From contig CACJSU010000001.1 of NCBI GenBank assembly GCA_902596165.1, positions 1 through 64,000 on the forward strand: a stretch of DNA of 64,000 nt. Reading direction: 5' to 3'. Positions 25,354 through 34,499 of the stretch are shown in pieces. Made by a program: the position numbers and the translations under genes. The notes beneath the pieces are model-generated. The model saw only the letters and a program-made list of their open reading frames with translations. It searched no databases and was not told the origin of the DNA. The stretch's first letter is position 1; every line of letters begins with the position of its first letter. The stretch comes from an uncultured SAR86 cluster bacterium. GTDB taxonomy: Bacteria; Pseudomonadota; Gammaproteobacteria; Magnimaribacterales; D2472.

Positions 25354-27843
25354 ATGAAGCAAAACAGAACTCTAGCATTAGTTTTATTTACTCTCATTTC
25401 TTGCGGTGGAGGTGGAGGTGGAGGCTCTAGCAGCCCCCCTGTAATCTCTCAAACTCCAACACCACCGACTCCACCTCCAAGCCTCTCATTTGATGAGCTG
25501 AAAGATCAATACGAGGGTTACTATGAGTACCAAAGCCAATGGGGCTTGAATATGATTAACGCATCCTCTGCATATGCTAGAGGAGCAACAGGTGCAGGTA
25601 TAACGATTGGAATAACTGATTCTGGATTAGACAACACCCATGTTGAAATCAGTGCAACGAGGTTATCAAACGATAGTGCTCTAAATTACTCAAATTACAC
25701 ACCAAATACCAGACAAAAAAGACATGGAACCATGGTTGCTTCAGTCGCAGCAGGAAAACAAGACAAAACAGATTTTACCCCTATGCATGGAGTAGCTTTT
25801 GAAGCAGATGTGTTATTTGTTGCTATTCAGCTCGCTGAACCAGACCCAGACTATGATCCAATTGATATTGGTGATGATGATGGATCGGGGAATGTATCTG
25901 GAGCACCCGATTTTACTGGGATTGATAATTTTTTTAGTCAACTCTTTGAAATTTATAATGACTATGATGTTGATATAGTTAATAACAGTTATGGTTATTC
26001 AGGGAATATCAATGATTATACTGAAGCTCAAGTTAGGTATGCTTTCCCAAAAACCATAGCCGAGATGTCACAAGTTGGAACTCCTGATTCAGAAAAAACG
26101 ATCTATGTTTGGGCTGCAGGTAATGCAGGAGGTTACGCTGATCAAGGGGTTGATTATTCTAGCCCTGAATTATTACCAGGAATGGCACATCACATTCCAG
26201 AAATTCAAGGTCATTCTATTGCAGTGGCATCCGTTGATGAGAATGGACAGATAAGCGACTTTTCCAGCAGATGCGGTGTTGCGCAAGATTACTGCATATC
26301 TGCACCTGGAGGCAGAATTACAGCTGCCTACCCTACCTCAACATCAGATACAGGGATATATGTCGGCAACACGAATGATGATAATTACAACAACTGTATT
26401 ACAGATAATTCTTGTTATGCAGTAACAAGCGGCACATCATTTGCTGCTCCATTTGTATCTGGGGGTCTTGCTGTAATAGCGGATCACTTTGAAGGGCAGC
26501 TTGGTAGTCAAGAGATTGTTTCAAGGCTTTTTAGCACAGCAAATAAAAAAGGAATATATGCTGATAAAGCTATTTATGGTCAAGGGCTTATGGACCTCAA
26601 TGCTGCTACAGAACCAGTTGGCCAAGTTAGCGCAATGATGTCACTAAGTTTATCTGGCCCAATGACGCCAGCAATATTTTCGAATATACAATTAACAAGC
26701 CCATCCTTTGGTGATGCTATTGCTAAAGGAATAGGAAACCATTCAGTTATATTTTTTGATGAATTAAATGCGCCTTTCAGAAGATCGCTTAGCAGTCTGG
26801 TATCTGATTATAGAGATCAAATAATCAATATGGATGGATTTGATAGTATGCAAACTCCAATTTCTCAAACTTTATTTTCTGAAGATGCTGAATTTGAAAT
26901 TGGCGGGCTTAGCACCCAAGACCTCTCTCAAGAGCTAGTTACTCCTTATCATTTACTGAATGCAAGAGCTGATAAAAATCAATTTTTTTCCTATTACAAC
27001 TATTCTAGTGACTCATTTTTCAGCCATGGAATAAATGGAAGTTGGTCGATGGGAATTTTTCAAGACCCAGAATTGAGGGCAAAAAGGAACCTAAGGTCTC
27101 AATTTAGCAACCCATGGTTAAACTTCAGCGCCGCTGGGACTACTTTTGGTTCAATCTTAAAAAGCAATGATAGATTTGATCTTGCTTTAGCGCTTTCATC
27201 AGGTAGAAATAAATTTAACACAAATGAAATTTTTGGTGAAAGAAACGCAAGCACCACTGCTCTTTTAGAAATTCAACCAAAATTCTATATGCCTTCGGTG
27301 CAATTAGGCTTAATGAAAGAAAATGATTCTAGCTTAGGGTTAAGTGGGTCAGGAGCATTTAATGGAAGCAATAATCAATTGACTTCATTCATAGGTCTTT
27401 CCAATTCAATCAATGCAATGGGTGGCAAGCTGTTTGGATCATTTTACTGGGGTCAATCTAGCAGTATTTCTAATGAACTCGGCATGATTAAATCTCTATC
27501 AAGCATAAACTCATCTGCCTTTGGAATTGGGTTCTTGAAATCATCTATTTTTAATAATAATGACTCCTTGATAATAACTATCGATCAACCTATACGACTA
27601 GAATCTGGGAGACTTCAACTAAATGTTCCTACCTACAGGACCAAAGAAAAGAATGTTCTTTTTAATTCAATAAGTTTTAATCTTGATCCTAGTGGAAGAG
27701 AAATTCATTCAAAAGTAGACTATTTAACTGCATATAAAAATATTGGTTTTGGTTTAACCTTAGGTTACAAATCAGACCCTTATCACATAAAATTTATGGA
27801 TGACTATTGGTATGCCTCATTAGGTTTTAATATAAAAATCTAA
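25354..27843 (+). CDS. Lipidated subtilisin-like serine protease autotransporter
   Basis: An 829-residue protein. The signal ends in a lipobox (FTLISC, Cys17), followed by seven glycines and a Pro-rich linker (about 20-43). The peptidase S8 domain spans about 60-420 with Asp89 (GITDSGLDN), His124 (RHGTMVAS) and Ser362 (TSGTSFAAPFVSGG). The last 280 residues look like an autotransporter beta-domain: alternating strands and a final hydrophobic C-terminus (YASLGFNIKI). Lipidated subtilase autotransporters such as NalP and SphB1 stay at the surface and process other exported proteins. It is divergent from the ligase gene with a 39 bp spacer. Confidence 0.85.
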   Translation: MKQNRTLALVLFTLISCGGGGGGGSSSPPVISQTPTPPTPPPSLSFDELKDQYEGYYEYQSQWGLNMINASSAYARGATGAGITIGITDSGLDNTHVEISATRLSNDSALNYSNYTPNTRQKRHGTMVASVAAGKQDKTDFTPMHGVAFEADVLFVAIQLAEPDPDYDPIDIGDDDGSGNVSGAPDFTGIDNFFSQLFEIYNDYDVDIVNNSYGYSGNINDYTEAQVRYAFPKTIAEMSQVGTPDSEKTIYVWAAGNAGGYADQGVDYSSPELLPGMAHHIPEIQGHSIAVASVDENGQISDFSSRCGVAQDYCISAPGGRITAAYPTSTSDTGIYVGNTNDDNYNNCITDNSCYAVTSGTSFAAPFVSGGLAVIADHFEGQLGSQEIVSRLFSTANKKGIYADKAIYGQGLMDLNAATEPVGQVSAMMSLSLSGPMTPAIFSNIQLTSPSFGDAIAKGIGNHSVIFFDELNAPFRRSLSSLVSDYRDQIINMDGFDSMQTPISQTLFSEDAEFEIGGLSTQDLSQELVTPYHLLNARADKNQFFSYYNYSSDSFFSHGINGSWSMGIFQDPELRAKRNLRSQFSNPWLNFSAAGTTFGSILKSNDRFDLALALSSGRNKFNTNEIFGERNASTTALLEIQPKFYMPSVQLGLMKENDSSLGLSGSGAFNGSNNQLTSFIGLSNSINAMGGKLFGSFYWGQSSSISNELGMIKSLSSINSSAFGIGFLKSSIFNNNDSLIITIDQPIRLESGRLQLNVPTYRTKEKNVLFNSISFNLDPSGREIHSKVDYLTAYKNIGFGLTLGYKSDPYHIKFMDDYWYASLGFNIKI
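25405..25425 (+). repeat. In-frame GGTGGA repeat encoding a seven-glycine tract
   Basis: Three and a half copies of the hexamer GGTGGA follow the lipobox cysteine codon of the subtilase gene and encode the polyglycine spacer. A C6 run lies 8 bp downstream (25434-25439). Slippage by whole hexamers would change linker length without shifting the frame. Confidence 0.7.
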
Positions 27844-27862
27844 CTTTTTTCATAGGGGGGAT

Positions 27863-28630
27863 ATGGAAAAAACATTTGATAAAAAGATCATTTATATTAC
27901 GGGCGCAAGTGCGGGCATTGGGTATGCGACCGCTGAACTATGTTTAAGAAAAGGTGCAACAGTAATTATTACTGGTCGTGATAAGGAAAACCTAAAAAAT
28001 GCTGAAAAACAGTTATTAAATATATCATCAAATGTTATTGCACATAACGTTGACGTAAGTAATGAGTCCCAAATCATAAACTCATTGGAAGATGTATATA
28101 AATCCTGTGGAACAATTGATGGATTGGTCAATAATGCCCCATCGATTCATACAGGAAAAATTATTGATCTAGATCTACCTGCTTGGAAAACGAACTTTAA
28201 AGCAAATCTTGATGCGGTGTTTTTAACAACAAAGACAGTCTTGCCATGGATGATTGAGGCAAAAAAAGGGGCGATTGTAAATGTAGCTTCTGTAGTTGGA
28301 TTAAAAGGAGTTGCCTACATGTCAGCATATGGGGCAGCAAAGGCAGGATTAATTAATTTTTCTAGAGCTAGTGCTGTTGAAGCTGCGCCCCATGTCAGAG
28401 TAAATTGTGTCATCCCCGGAGCTGTCCTTACGCCTGCAACAGAAAGAGCAATACCAGCTAAAGAAATGATGGATCAAACAATCAAAACTATTCCTCTTAA
28501 AAGGATTGCTCAACCCATTGAGCTTGCTCATCCTATCGTCTTCTTACTTGGCTCTGAAGCTTCTTTCATTACAGGTGCTAGCTTGGTGGTTGATGGTGGA
28601 AAGACAGGAGATTTAAATGCTGGAAACTGA
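27863..28630 (+). CDS. Short-chain dehydrogenase/reductase
   Basis: A 255-residue classical SDR. TGASAGIG is at residues 13-20 and the triad is Ser143, Tyr156, Lys160. The usual NNAG is NNAP (90-93), a small departure beside the cofactor. The C-terminal ITGASLVVDGGKTGD is typical. A strong ribosome site (AGGGGGG) precedes the ATG. It starts an operon of SDR, flavin dehydrogenase, CoA ligase and SDR; the flavoprotein start overlaps its end by 14 bp. It is likely a hydroxy/keto dehydrogenase in the same pathway. Confidence 0.88.
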   Translation: MEKTFDKKIIYITGASAGIGYATAELCLRKGATVIITGRDKENLKNAEKQLLNISSNVIAHNVDVSNESQIINSLEDVYKSCGTIDGLVNNAPSIHTGKIIDLDLPAWKTNFKANLDAVFLTTKTVLPWMIEAKKGAIVNVASVVGLKGVAYMSAYGAAKAGLINFSRASAVEAAPHVRVNCVIPGAVLTPATERAIPAKEMMDQTIKTIPLKRIAQPIELAHPIVFLLGSEASFITGASLVVDGGKTGDLNAGN

Positions 28631-30311
28631 AATAACCCCTAATGACTTAAAATGGCACTCAGAAATAGAAGCTCCTCAGATAGTTTCAAACCCTGATGTT
28701 ATAAATTGGAATGATGAAGCTGATTTGGTCATTGTTGGTCTTGGTGGCGCTGGTATTGCAGCGGCAAATGAGGCTTTGGATCAGGGACATTCAGTGATTG
28801 GAATTGACAAAACTTCAGGAGGCGGTGCAACAGCTCGCAGCGGTGGGATTTTCTATGCAGGAGGAGGTACGCCTATTCAAAAAGAAGCTGGAGTAGATGA
28901 CACAGTAGAGAATATGTTCAATTATTTAATTCAAGAAACAGGAGATATAGTTAAGGAAAGTACCTTGAAAAAATTCTGTGAGACCTCTGCAGAAAACACG
29001 CAATGGCTAATGGATAATGGTGTTCAATTCAACTCTCAATATTATCAAACTAAAACCAGTTATCCAGGTGCAGGTTATTTTCTTTATCATTCTGACAATT
29101 CCCTTGTACCAAGTTATATGGAAAAAGCCACTCCAGCTCCTAGGGGTCATAGAGGGTATGAGGAAGGTCCATTTAAACCAATAGGTGTAGGAGGTACGAT
29201 ATTTTATCCCCTAAAGAAATCAGCAATTTCAAAAGGCTTGAAAATATTCCCTCAAACTGAAGCACGCTCATTAGTGATATCAACAGAAGGTAGAGTGCTC
29301 GGAATAAAAGCGTTAATGCTTCCTTCTGGAAAAATTGCAGAAAAACATAAAAAACTCATGTCTAAGGCTGAGACATTTCAAATGCTGATCCCGCAAAATA
29401 TGCCAGGAGCTTTTATTCCTCAATTTATCGGTAAAATTTATGTTAATCGTGCCCAAAAAATTGAAAGAAATTACCGAGAAGTTGTTCACATCAAAGCCAA
29501 TAAAGGAGTGTGCCTATCTGCAGGTGGATTTATCTTTAATCGAGAGATGGTTGAAGATAATGCTCCTAAATATAAAGATGGAATGCCTTTAGGGACTTCT
29601 CATGATACTGGCTCTGGAATAAGACTTGGTCAAAGTGTGGGTGGAAAAACTGATCATATGAATAGAGTAACTGCATGGAGAATGATTAATCCTCCAATGG
29701 CTTTTGCGCAAGGCCTGGTGGTAAACAAGCAGGGGGAAAGGTTTGGAAATGAAATGGTTTATGGAGCTACCCTTGGAGATGCCATGTGCGAGGATCATGA
29801 TGGCAAAGCTTATTTAATTTTAGATCAAGAACTTTTTGCTCAAGCAAAGGAAGAAGCGGCTGCAGCTCTCCCATTTCAAAGAGATTCAGCAAGAGTACTA
29901 ATGTACTTTAATGCAAAAAAAAGAAAGACCCTTCAAGAATTATCTAAAATTTATAACATACCTGAAGAAAGCCTGGCTGATGCTGTAAAAAAATATAATG
30001 CTGCTGCTAGAAATGAAACAAGCTGTGAATTTCAAAAAAACTCTAAAGATATGAAGGAGCTTAAAGCCCCCTTCTATATCATGGATATTTCAATAGATTC
30101 AGCTATGGCACCATTACCATGTTTAACCTTAGGGGGTTTGAGAGTTAATGAGGAAACAGGTGAGGTATTAAATCAGTCAAATGTTGAGATCCCAGGTTTG
30201 TATGCTGCAGGAAGAACTGCTGTAGGTATCTGCTCAAATATTTATGTTTCGGGTTTATCAGTTGCCGATTGTATCTTTTCAGGAAGAAGAATAGGTCAAA
30301 ACCTTAATTAA
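28617..30311 (+). CDS. FAD-dependent 3-ketosteroid dehydrogenase-like flavoprotein
   Basis: A 564-residue protein of the FAD_binding_2 family (fumarate reductase/KstD group). The dinucleotide fold DLVIVGLGGAGIAAANEA is near residues 37-54. The flavin loop GGGATARSGGIFYAGGGTP is near 71-89. The C-terminal GLYAAGRTAVGICSN closes the FAD site, and the SGLSVADC that follows is reminiscent of 3-oxo-5-alpha-steroid delta-4-dehydrogenases. These enzymes introduce a ring double bond into a 3-keto steroid. The operon partners (SDRs, CoA ligase) fit polycyclic lipid catabolism. The precise regiochemistry is uncertain. Confidence 0.8.
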   Translation: MLETEITPNDLKWHSEIEAPQIVSNPDVINWNDEADLVIVGLGGAGIAAANEALDQGHSVIGIDKTSGGGATARSGGIFYAGGGTPIQKEAGVDDTVENMFNYLIQETGDIVKESTLKKFCETSAENTQWLMDNGVQFNSQYYQTKTSYPGAGYFLYHSDNSLVPSYMEKATPAPRGHRGYEEGPFKPIGVGGTIFYPLKKSAISKGLKIFPQTEARSLVISTEGRVLGIKALMLPSGKIAEKHKKLMSKAETFQMLIPQNMPGAFIPQFIGKIYVNRAQKIERNYREVVHIKANKGVCLSAGGFIFNREMVEDNAPKYKDGMPLGTSHDTGSGIRLGQSVGGKTDHMNRVTAWRMINPPMAFAQGLVVNKQGERFGNEMVYGATLGDAMCEDHDGKAYLILDQELFAQAKEEAAAALPFQRDSARVLMYFNAKKRKTLQELSKIYNIPEESLADAVKKYNAAARNETSCEFQKNSKDMKELKAPFYIMDISIDSAMAPLPCLTLGGLRVNEETGEVLNQSNVEIPGLYAAGRTAVGICSNIYVSGLSVADCIFSGRRIGQNLN

Positions 30312-30323
30312 AGGAGAGAAAAA

Positions 30324-31943
30324 ATGAATTTAGATTTTGCGTCGGTTTGGGAAATGGTTTCAGATTTAGTGCCTGAAAATGATGCTTTAATATGTGGTGA
30401 AGATATTGTTACATGGAAAGAATATGATGACAGAGCAAGTAAAATTGCATCTGCATTAAGTGAGGCAGGGCTTAGTGCTAATTCAAAAGCTGGGCTCTAT
30501 TTAAATAACTCCAATGAATACCTAATTGCTCAATATGCAATTTTTAAAGTTGGTGGAATCCCAATCAATGTTAATTACCGTTATGTTGAGGAAGAATTAA
30601 TCTACCTGCTAGAAAACTCTGATGCTGAAGCAGTTTTTTATCATGCATGCTATAGCTCAAGAATAAAGGAAATTGCTGGATCTCTTCCTAATATCAAGGC
30701 TTGGATTGAAGTTTCAGATGGAACAGAGTCAAAATTTGATCAATCTTTAAAGTATGAAGATCTCTTGAACCAGCATTCACCCATGAAAAGGATTCATCGA
30801 GATCCTGAAACCATTTATATGCTTTATACCGGGGGTACAACTGGAATGCCTAAGGGTGTAATGTACAAACAAGGAGAGTTCCTTGTTTATCTTTTTAGAA
30901 CACTTAAGGCAATGGGTTATGATGTTCCTGAAGATTTAAGTGACCTAGAATCAAGAATAGAAGCATCAAAATCCAGTAATGCATTCATAAGGAGTGTGGT
31001 TGGATGTCCTCTTATGCATGGAACAGGTATGTGGCTGGGTGCATTCTTGCCCCTGCTTCTCGGTGGCACTGCAATAACTACAAGCAACCTTGGTTTTGAT
31101 CCAGATCAGTTATGGACTCAAGTTCAAAATAAAAAGGCAACGAACATTGTGATAGTTGGTGATGCATTTGCAAAACCGATGCTTGATGCATTAAATAGAG
31201 CCGCATCAGATGGTAATGCTTATGATATAAGTTCTGTACAGGTAATTATTTCAAGTGGTGTTATGTGGAGTGCCGAAGTGAAACAGGGGCTGTTACAGCA
31301 TCATGATATGAGGTTAATGGATACGATGGGATCCACAGAAGGCGGAATGGGTGCCTCTGTAACAACAAGAGACAACCCCCCAGCCACAGCTAAATTCTCT
31401 CTTAATCCAGGTGTAATTGTTTTAGCGGATGATGGAGAAATTCTTTCTCCAGGATCTGAAAAAATAGGTCTGATTGGAACATCTGGTCTTGTTCCGGTTG
31501 GTTATTATAAAGATGAAAAAAAATCTGCCGAAACATTCAGAGAGGTTGATGGTGTCAGATATAGTTTTCCAGGCGACTATGCAAAACTTGAGGCAGATGG
31601 AACAATTACTCTACTGGGAAGAGGAAGTAATTGCATAAATTCTGCAGGTGAAAAAATTTACCCTGAAGAAGTTGAAGAAGCATTAAAAAAAGATGCTTTG
31701 GTTTTTGATTGTCTGGTTGTTGGTATGCCAGATGAAAAATTTGGCCAAAAAATTGTAGCAGTGGTCTCAACTGTAGATAATCGGCAAGTTAATGAAGCTG
31801 AGTTGATTGAAAATACTAGAAAAATAATTGCTGGATACAAGCTGCCTAAAACTATTCTATTTACGGATGAAGTTCAAAGAGCTCCCAATGGAAAAGCAAA
31901 CTATAAATGGGCTAAAGCTTTTGCAGAAGAGCAATTAACATAA
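30324..31943 (+). CDS. FadD-like acyl-CoA synthetase
   Basis: A 539-residue ANL ligase. P-loop MLYTGGTTGMPKGVM is at residues 166-180, with the less common GGTTG form typical of the FadD3/FadD17-like group of actinobacterial and marine ligases. DTMGSTEGGMG is the A5 region. The C-terminal VQRAPNGKANYKWAK contains the catalytic Lys. A good ribosome site (AAAGGAGAG) lies before the ATG. It lies 12 bp after the flavin dehydrogenase gene and is followed by an SDR. The acid substrate is unknown; FadD3 acts on a steroid-ring-derived acid, which would suit this context. Confidence 0.88.
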   Translation: MNLDFASVWEMVSDLVPENDALICGEDIVTWKEYDDRASKIASALSEAGLSANSKAGLYLNNSNEYLIAQYAIFKVGGIPINVNYRYVEEELIYLLENSDAEAVFYHACYSSRIKEIAGSLPNIKAWIEVSDGTESKFDQSLKYEDLLNQHSPMKRIHRDPETIYMLYTGGTTGMPKGVMYKQGEFLVYLFRTLKAMGYDVPEDLSDLESRIEASKSSNAFIRSVVGCPLMHGTGMWLGAFLPLLLGGTAITTSNLGFDPDQLWTQVQNKKATNIVIVGDAFAKPMLDALNRAASDGNAYDISSVQVIISSGVMWSAEVKQGLLQHHDMRLMDTMGSTEGGMGASVTTRDNPPATAKFSLNPGVIVLADDGEILSPGSEKIGLIGTSGLVPVGYYKDEKKSAETFREVDGVRYSFPGDYAKLEADGTITLLGRGSNCINSAGEKIYPEEVEEALKKDALVFDCLVVGMPDEKFGQKIVAVVSTVDNRQVNEAELIENTRKIIAGYKLPKTILFTDEVQRAPNGKANYKWAKAFAEEQLT

Positions 31944-31967
31944 CAAATAAATACCCAGGCACAACCG

Positions 31968-32702
31968 ATGAAAAGATTTAAAGATAAAGTCGTATTAGTT
32001 ACAGGAGCTGGGTCTGGTATTGGGAGATCGACTGCATTAAGAATGGATTCTGAAGGTGCAATACTGATAATTATAGATATCAATGAAGATGAACTCATTA
32101 AAACTAAATCTATGTTAAAAAATAAAGAATCAACAGCTAAAGTTTTGGATATTTCAACCATAGCCGATGTTAAAAAATTTTTTAAAGACCTAAATAAGTT
32201 AGATGCTTTAATTAATGTTGCTGGGATTTTAAGGTTTGATAATTCTCACGAAGTTCAAATAGATGATTGGGAAAAAATTCTTAATGTAAATCTTACTGGA
32301 ACTTTTTTTATGTGTAGCTATGCTCTTCCATTGCTTCTTAGAAGTAAAGGAGCAATAGTAAATGTTTCATCAAGTGCTGCTCTTGGCTCTCATGCTTGGA
32401 CTGCTGCTTACAGCGCATCAAAAGGAGGGATCAGCGCCTTCTCTAAAACTCTTGCAGTTGAATATGGAATGGAGGGCTTGAATGTAAATTGTGTGTGCCC
32501 TGCTTCAATTGAAACTCCAATGTCTACAAATCCAAATATGCCTAAAGATATAGATACTAGGCTCTTAAAAAAGATAATGCCAATTGATGGGGTCAACAGG
32601 TCTCCTGATGAAATTGCCAGCACCATCGCATTTTTAGCTTCTGAGGATGCAATACATATCAATGGAATAGATTTGAGGGTAGATGGAGGCCTGCTTACAT
32701 AA
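31968..32702 (+). CDS. Short-chain dehydrogenase/reductase
   Basis: A 244-residue SDR with TGAGSGIG (residues 12-19), a VAG core strand (NVAG in place of NNAG, about 83-86) and Ser135 or Ser136, Tyr148 and Lys152 (YSASK). The FabG-like C-terminus NGIDLRVDGGLLT is intact. It is the fourth gene of the 27863 operon, 24 bp after the ligase and 2 bp before the gamma-glutamyltransferase gene. It is likely an alcohol or 3-hydroxyacyl dehydrogenase; the substrate is not inferable. Confidence 0.87.
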   Translation: MKRFKDKVVLVTGAGSGIGRSTALRMDSEGAILIIIDINEDELIKTKSMLKNKESTAKVLDISTIADVKKFFKDLNKLDALINVAGILRFDNSHEVQIDDWEKILNVNLTGTFFMCSYALPLLLRSKGAIVNVSSSAALGSHAWTAAYSASKGGISAFSKTLAVEYGMEGLNVNCVCPASIETPMSTNPNMPKDIDTRLLKKIMPIDGVNRSPDEIASTIAFLASEDAIHINGIDLRVDGGLLT

Positions 32703-32704
32703 AA

Positions 32705-34396
32705 ATGAAATTTTTATCGTTTCTACTTTTAGCCTGTTCATTAAATATGCAAGCTACTATTTTTAGTTCAAAGGCAATTGTTCATCCCGAAGTTGGTAAA
32801 AATGGCATGGTGGTTTCGCAGCACTACCTTGCTACAAATGCAGGTCATTCAATCCTTGCAGATGGAGGTAATGCCTATGATGCATCTATAGCAGTTGCAT
32901 TTGCTTTAGCCGTAGTCTTGCCAAGAGCAGGCAACATTGGCGGCGGTGGGTTTATGGTCATGTTTGATGAAGCTTCGCAAGAAAGCTTCAGCATTGACTA
33001 CAGAGAAATGGCACCTGAAGCTGCAACTAAGAATATGTTTCTTTCTTCGGATGGATCTGTTGATAAGAAAAGAGCCACTCAAGGAATCTTATCGATTGGA
33101 GTTCCTGGTACAGTTTACGGCATGTGGGAAGTGCATCGGAAATTTGGAAGCTTGCCCTGGTCTACATTATTGGCTCCTGCAATTGAATTAGCAGAAGATG
33201 GATTTCTTATTTCTCCGTTCATGGCTGATGCACTCAATAAGCGATATGAAAAACTTGCAAAATTTAAGAATTTTAAAAGCATTTTTTACTCAAATTATCC
33301 AGTAAAAATGCATCAAAGGCTTAAACAACCAGATCTAGCCAATACCTTAAAAACCATCTCCATTAATGGTGTAAAAGGTTTTTATGAAGGTGAAGTAGCA
33401 ACAAAAATTGATACTTATATGAAACAAAATGGTGGATTAATAACAAAAAAAGATTTAAAAAATTACCGTCCTATTTGGCGAGAAACACTTAGAGGTAATT
33501 TTAATGAGCATGAGATATTGACCATGGGCCCTCCTTCATCTGGTGGCGTTCATATTATTCAAATGCTAAATATTCTAGAAAATTTTGACTTAATTAAGAT
33601 GGGTCATAACTCTCCAACCTATACAGCATTACTAACAGAATCAATGAAGTATGCCTATGCTGATAGATCTAAATACCTAGGTGATCCAGGATTTTTTGAT
33701 GTTCCAGTTCAATCACTTATAAGCAAAGAGTATGCGCAAAAGATATCTAAAAAGATCACGCTTAATTCGATCACAGCCTCTGAAAAGATTCTTCCTGGAT
33801 CTGAGTTGAGGCACGAAAGTTTGGATACAACTCATTTTTCAGTTGCTGATAAAAATGGAAACATTGTTTCAAATACCTACACTTTAAATTCTGGCTTTGG
33901 GTCTGGCGTGGTGATTGATGGAACTGGTGTTTTAATGAATAACGAAATGGATGATTTTGTCTCGGCACCTGGAGTGCCAAATCAATTTGGGTTGATTGGC
34001 GGAGAAGCAAATAAAATTGAGCCATTTAAAAGACCTTTAAGCTCTATGACACCAACCATTGTATTGAAAAAGGGCAAGCCTATTTATGCAACTGGCTCTC
34101 CTGGCGGCTCTAGGATTATTACAACCGTTCTTCAATTTCTGCTAAATACCCTAGTTTTTAAAATGGAAATCTCTGATGCAACTGTTGTTCCTAGAATACA
34201 TCATCAGTGGAAACCAGATGTTCTAATGTTAGAAACTGGCTTTGATATTCAACATGCAAATAAAATTGAATCATTTGGCCAAAAGATATATTTTTCTGGG
34301 CCTGGAACTGCATTAGAAAGCATAGAAATAAAAAATGGTTTATTTTATGGCTTTGGAGATACAAGACGCCCAGATTCCAAAGCTAAAGGACTATAA
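32705..34396 (+). CDS. ggt: Gamma-glutamyltransferase precursor
   Basis: A 563-residue periplasmic GGT that cleaves gamma-glutamyl bonds of glutathione and related compounds. A Sec signal covers about residues 1-17 (LLLACSLNMQA). The precursor self-cleaves before the nucleophile Thr375 in LDTTHFSVADKNGN. NTYTLNSGFGSG and PLSSMTPTIV are conserved small-subunit motifs, and TGSPGGSRI forms the substrate pocket. It follows the SDR by 2 bp, so it probably shares the operon although its role (glutathione/nitrogen salvage) is unrelated. Confidence 0.93.
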   Translation: MKFLSFLLLACSLNMQATIFSSKAIVHPEVGKNGMVVSQHYLATNAGHSILADGGNAYDASIAVAFALAVVLPRAGNIGGGGFMVMFDEASQESFSIDYREMAPEAATKNMFLSSDGSVDKKRATQGILSIGVPGTVYGMWEVHRKFGSLPWSTLLAPAIELAEDGFLISPFMADALNKRYEKLAKFKNFKSIFYSNYPVKMHQRLKQPDLANTLKTISINGVKGFYEGEVATKIDTYMKQNGGLITKKDLKNYRPIWRETLRGNFNEHEILTMGPPSSGGVHIIQMLNILENFDLIKMGHNSPTYTALLTESMKYAYADRSKYLGDPGFFDVPVQSLISKEYAQKISKKITLNSITASEKILPGSELRHESLDTTHFSVADKNGNIVSNTYTLNSGFGSGVVIDGTGVLMNNEMDDFVSAPGVPNQFGLIGGEANKIEPFKRPLSSMTPTIVLKKGKPIYATGSPGGSRIITTVLQFLLNTLVFKMEISDATVVPRIHHQWKPDVLMLETGFDIQHANKIESFGQKIYFSGPGTALESIEIKNGLFYGFGDTRRPDSKAKGL

Positions 34397-34399
34397 CGT

Positions 34400-34489
34400 A
34401 TGCTTGATAAGCTTCTAATAATTACCCTCTACGCTATCCCAACGATCGGTCTATTGGTCGTATGCTTTTTGATTTCACGCAAAAAATAA
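34400..34489 (+). CDS. Putative 29-residue single-pass membrane peptide
   Basis: A 29-codon frame, MLDKLLIITLYAIPTIGLLV then VCFLISRKK, begins 3 bp after the ggt stop and ends 10 bp before the prepilin peptidase gene. It is one hydrophobic helix with a basic C-terminal end, which follows the positive-inside rule. Size and fit between two codirectional genes suggest a real small gene, but no family is recognised and chance is possible. Confidence 0.4.
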   Translation: MLDKLLIITLYAIPTIGLLVVCFLISRKK

Positions 34490-34499
34490 TTAATTAATA

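Noticed and set aside
25434-25439. C6 run in the subtilase gene as a NalP-like phase-variation switch
   Set aside because: Only six C and no evidence of frame change; the gene reads through cleanly. Mentioned as context only.
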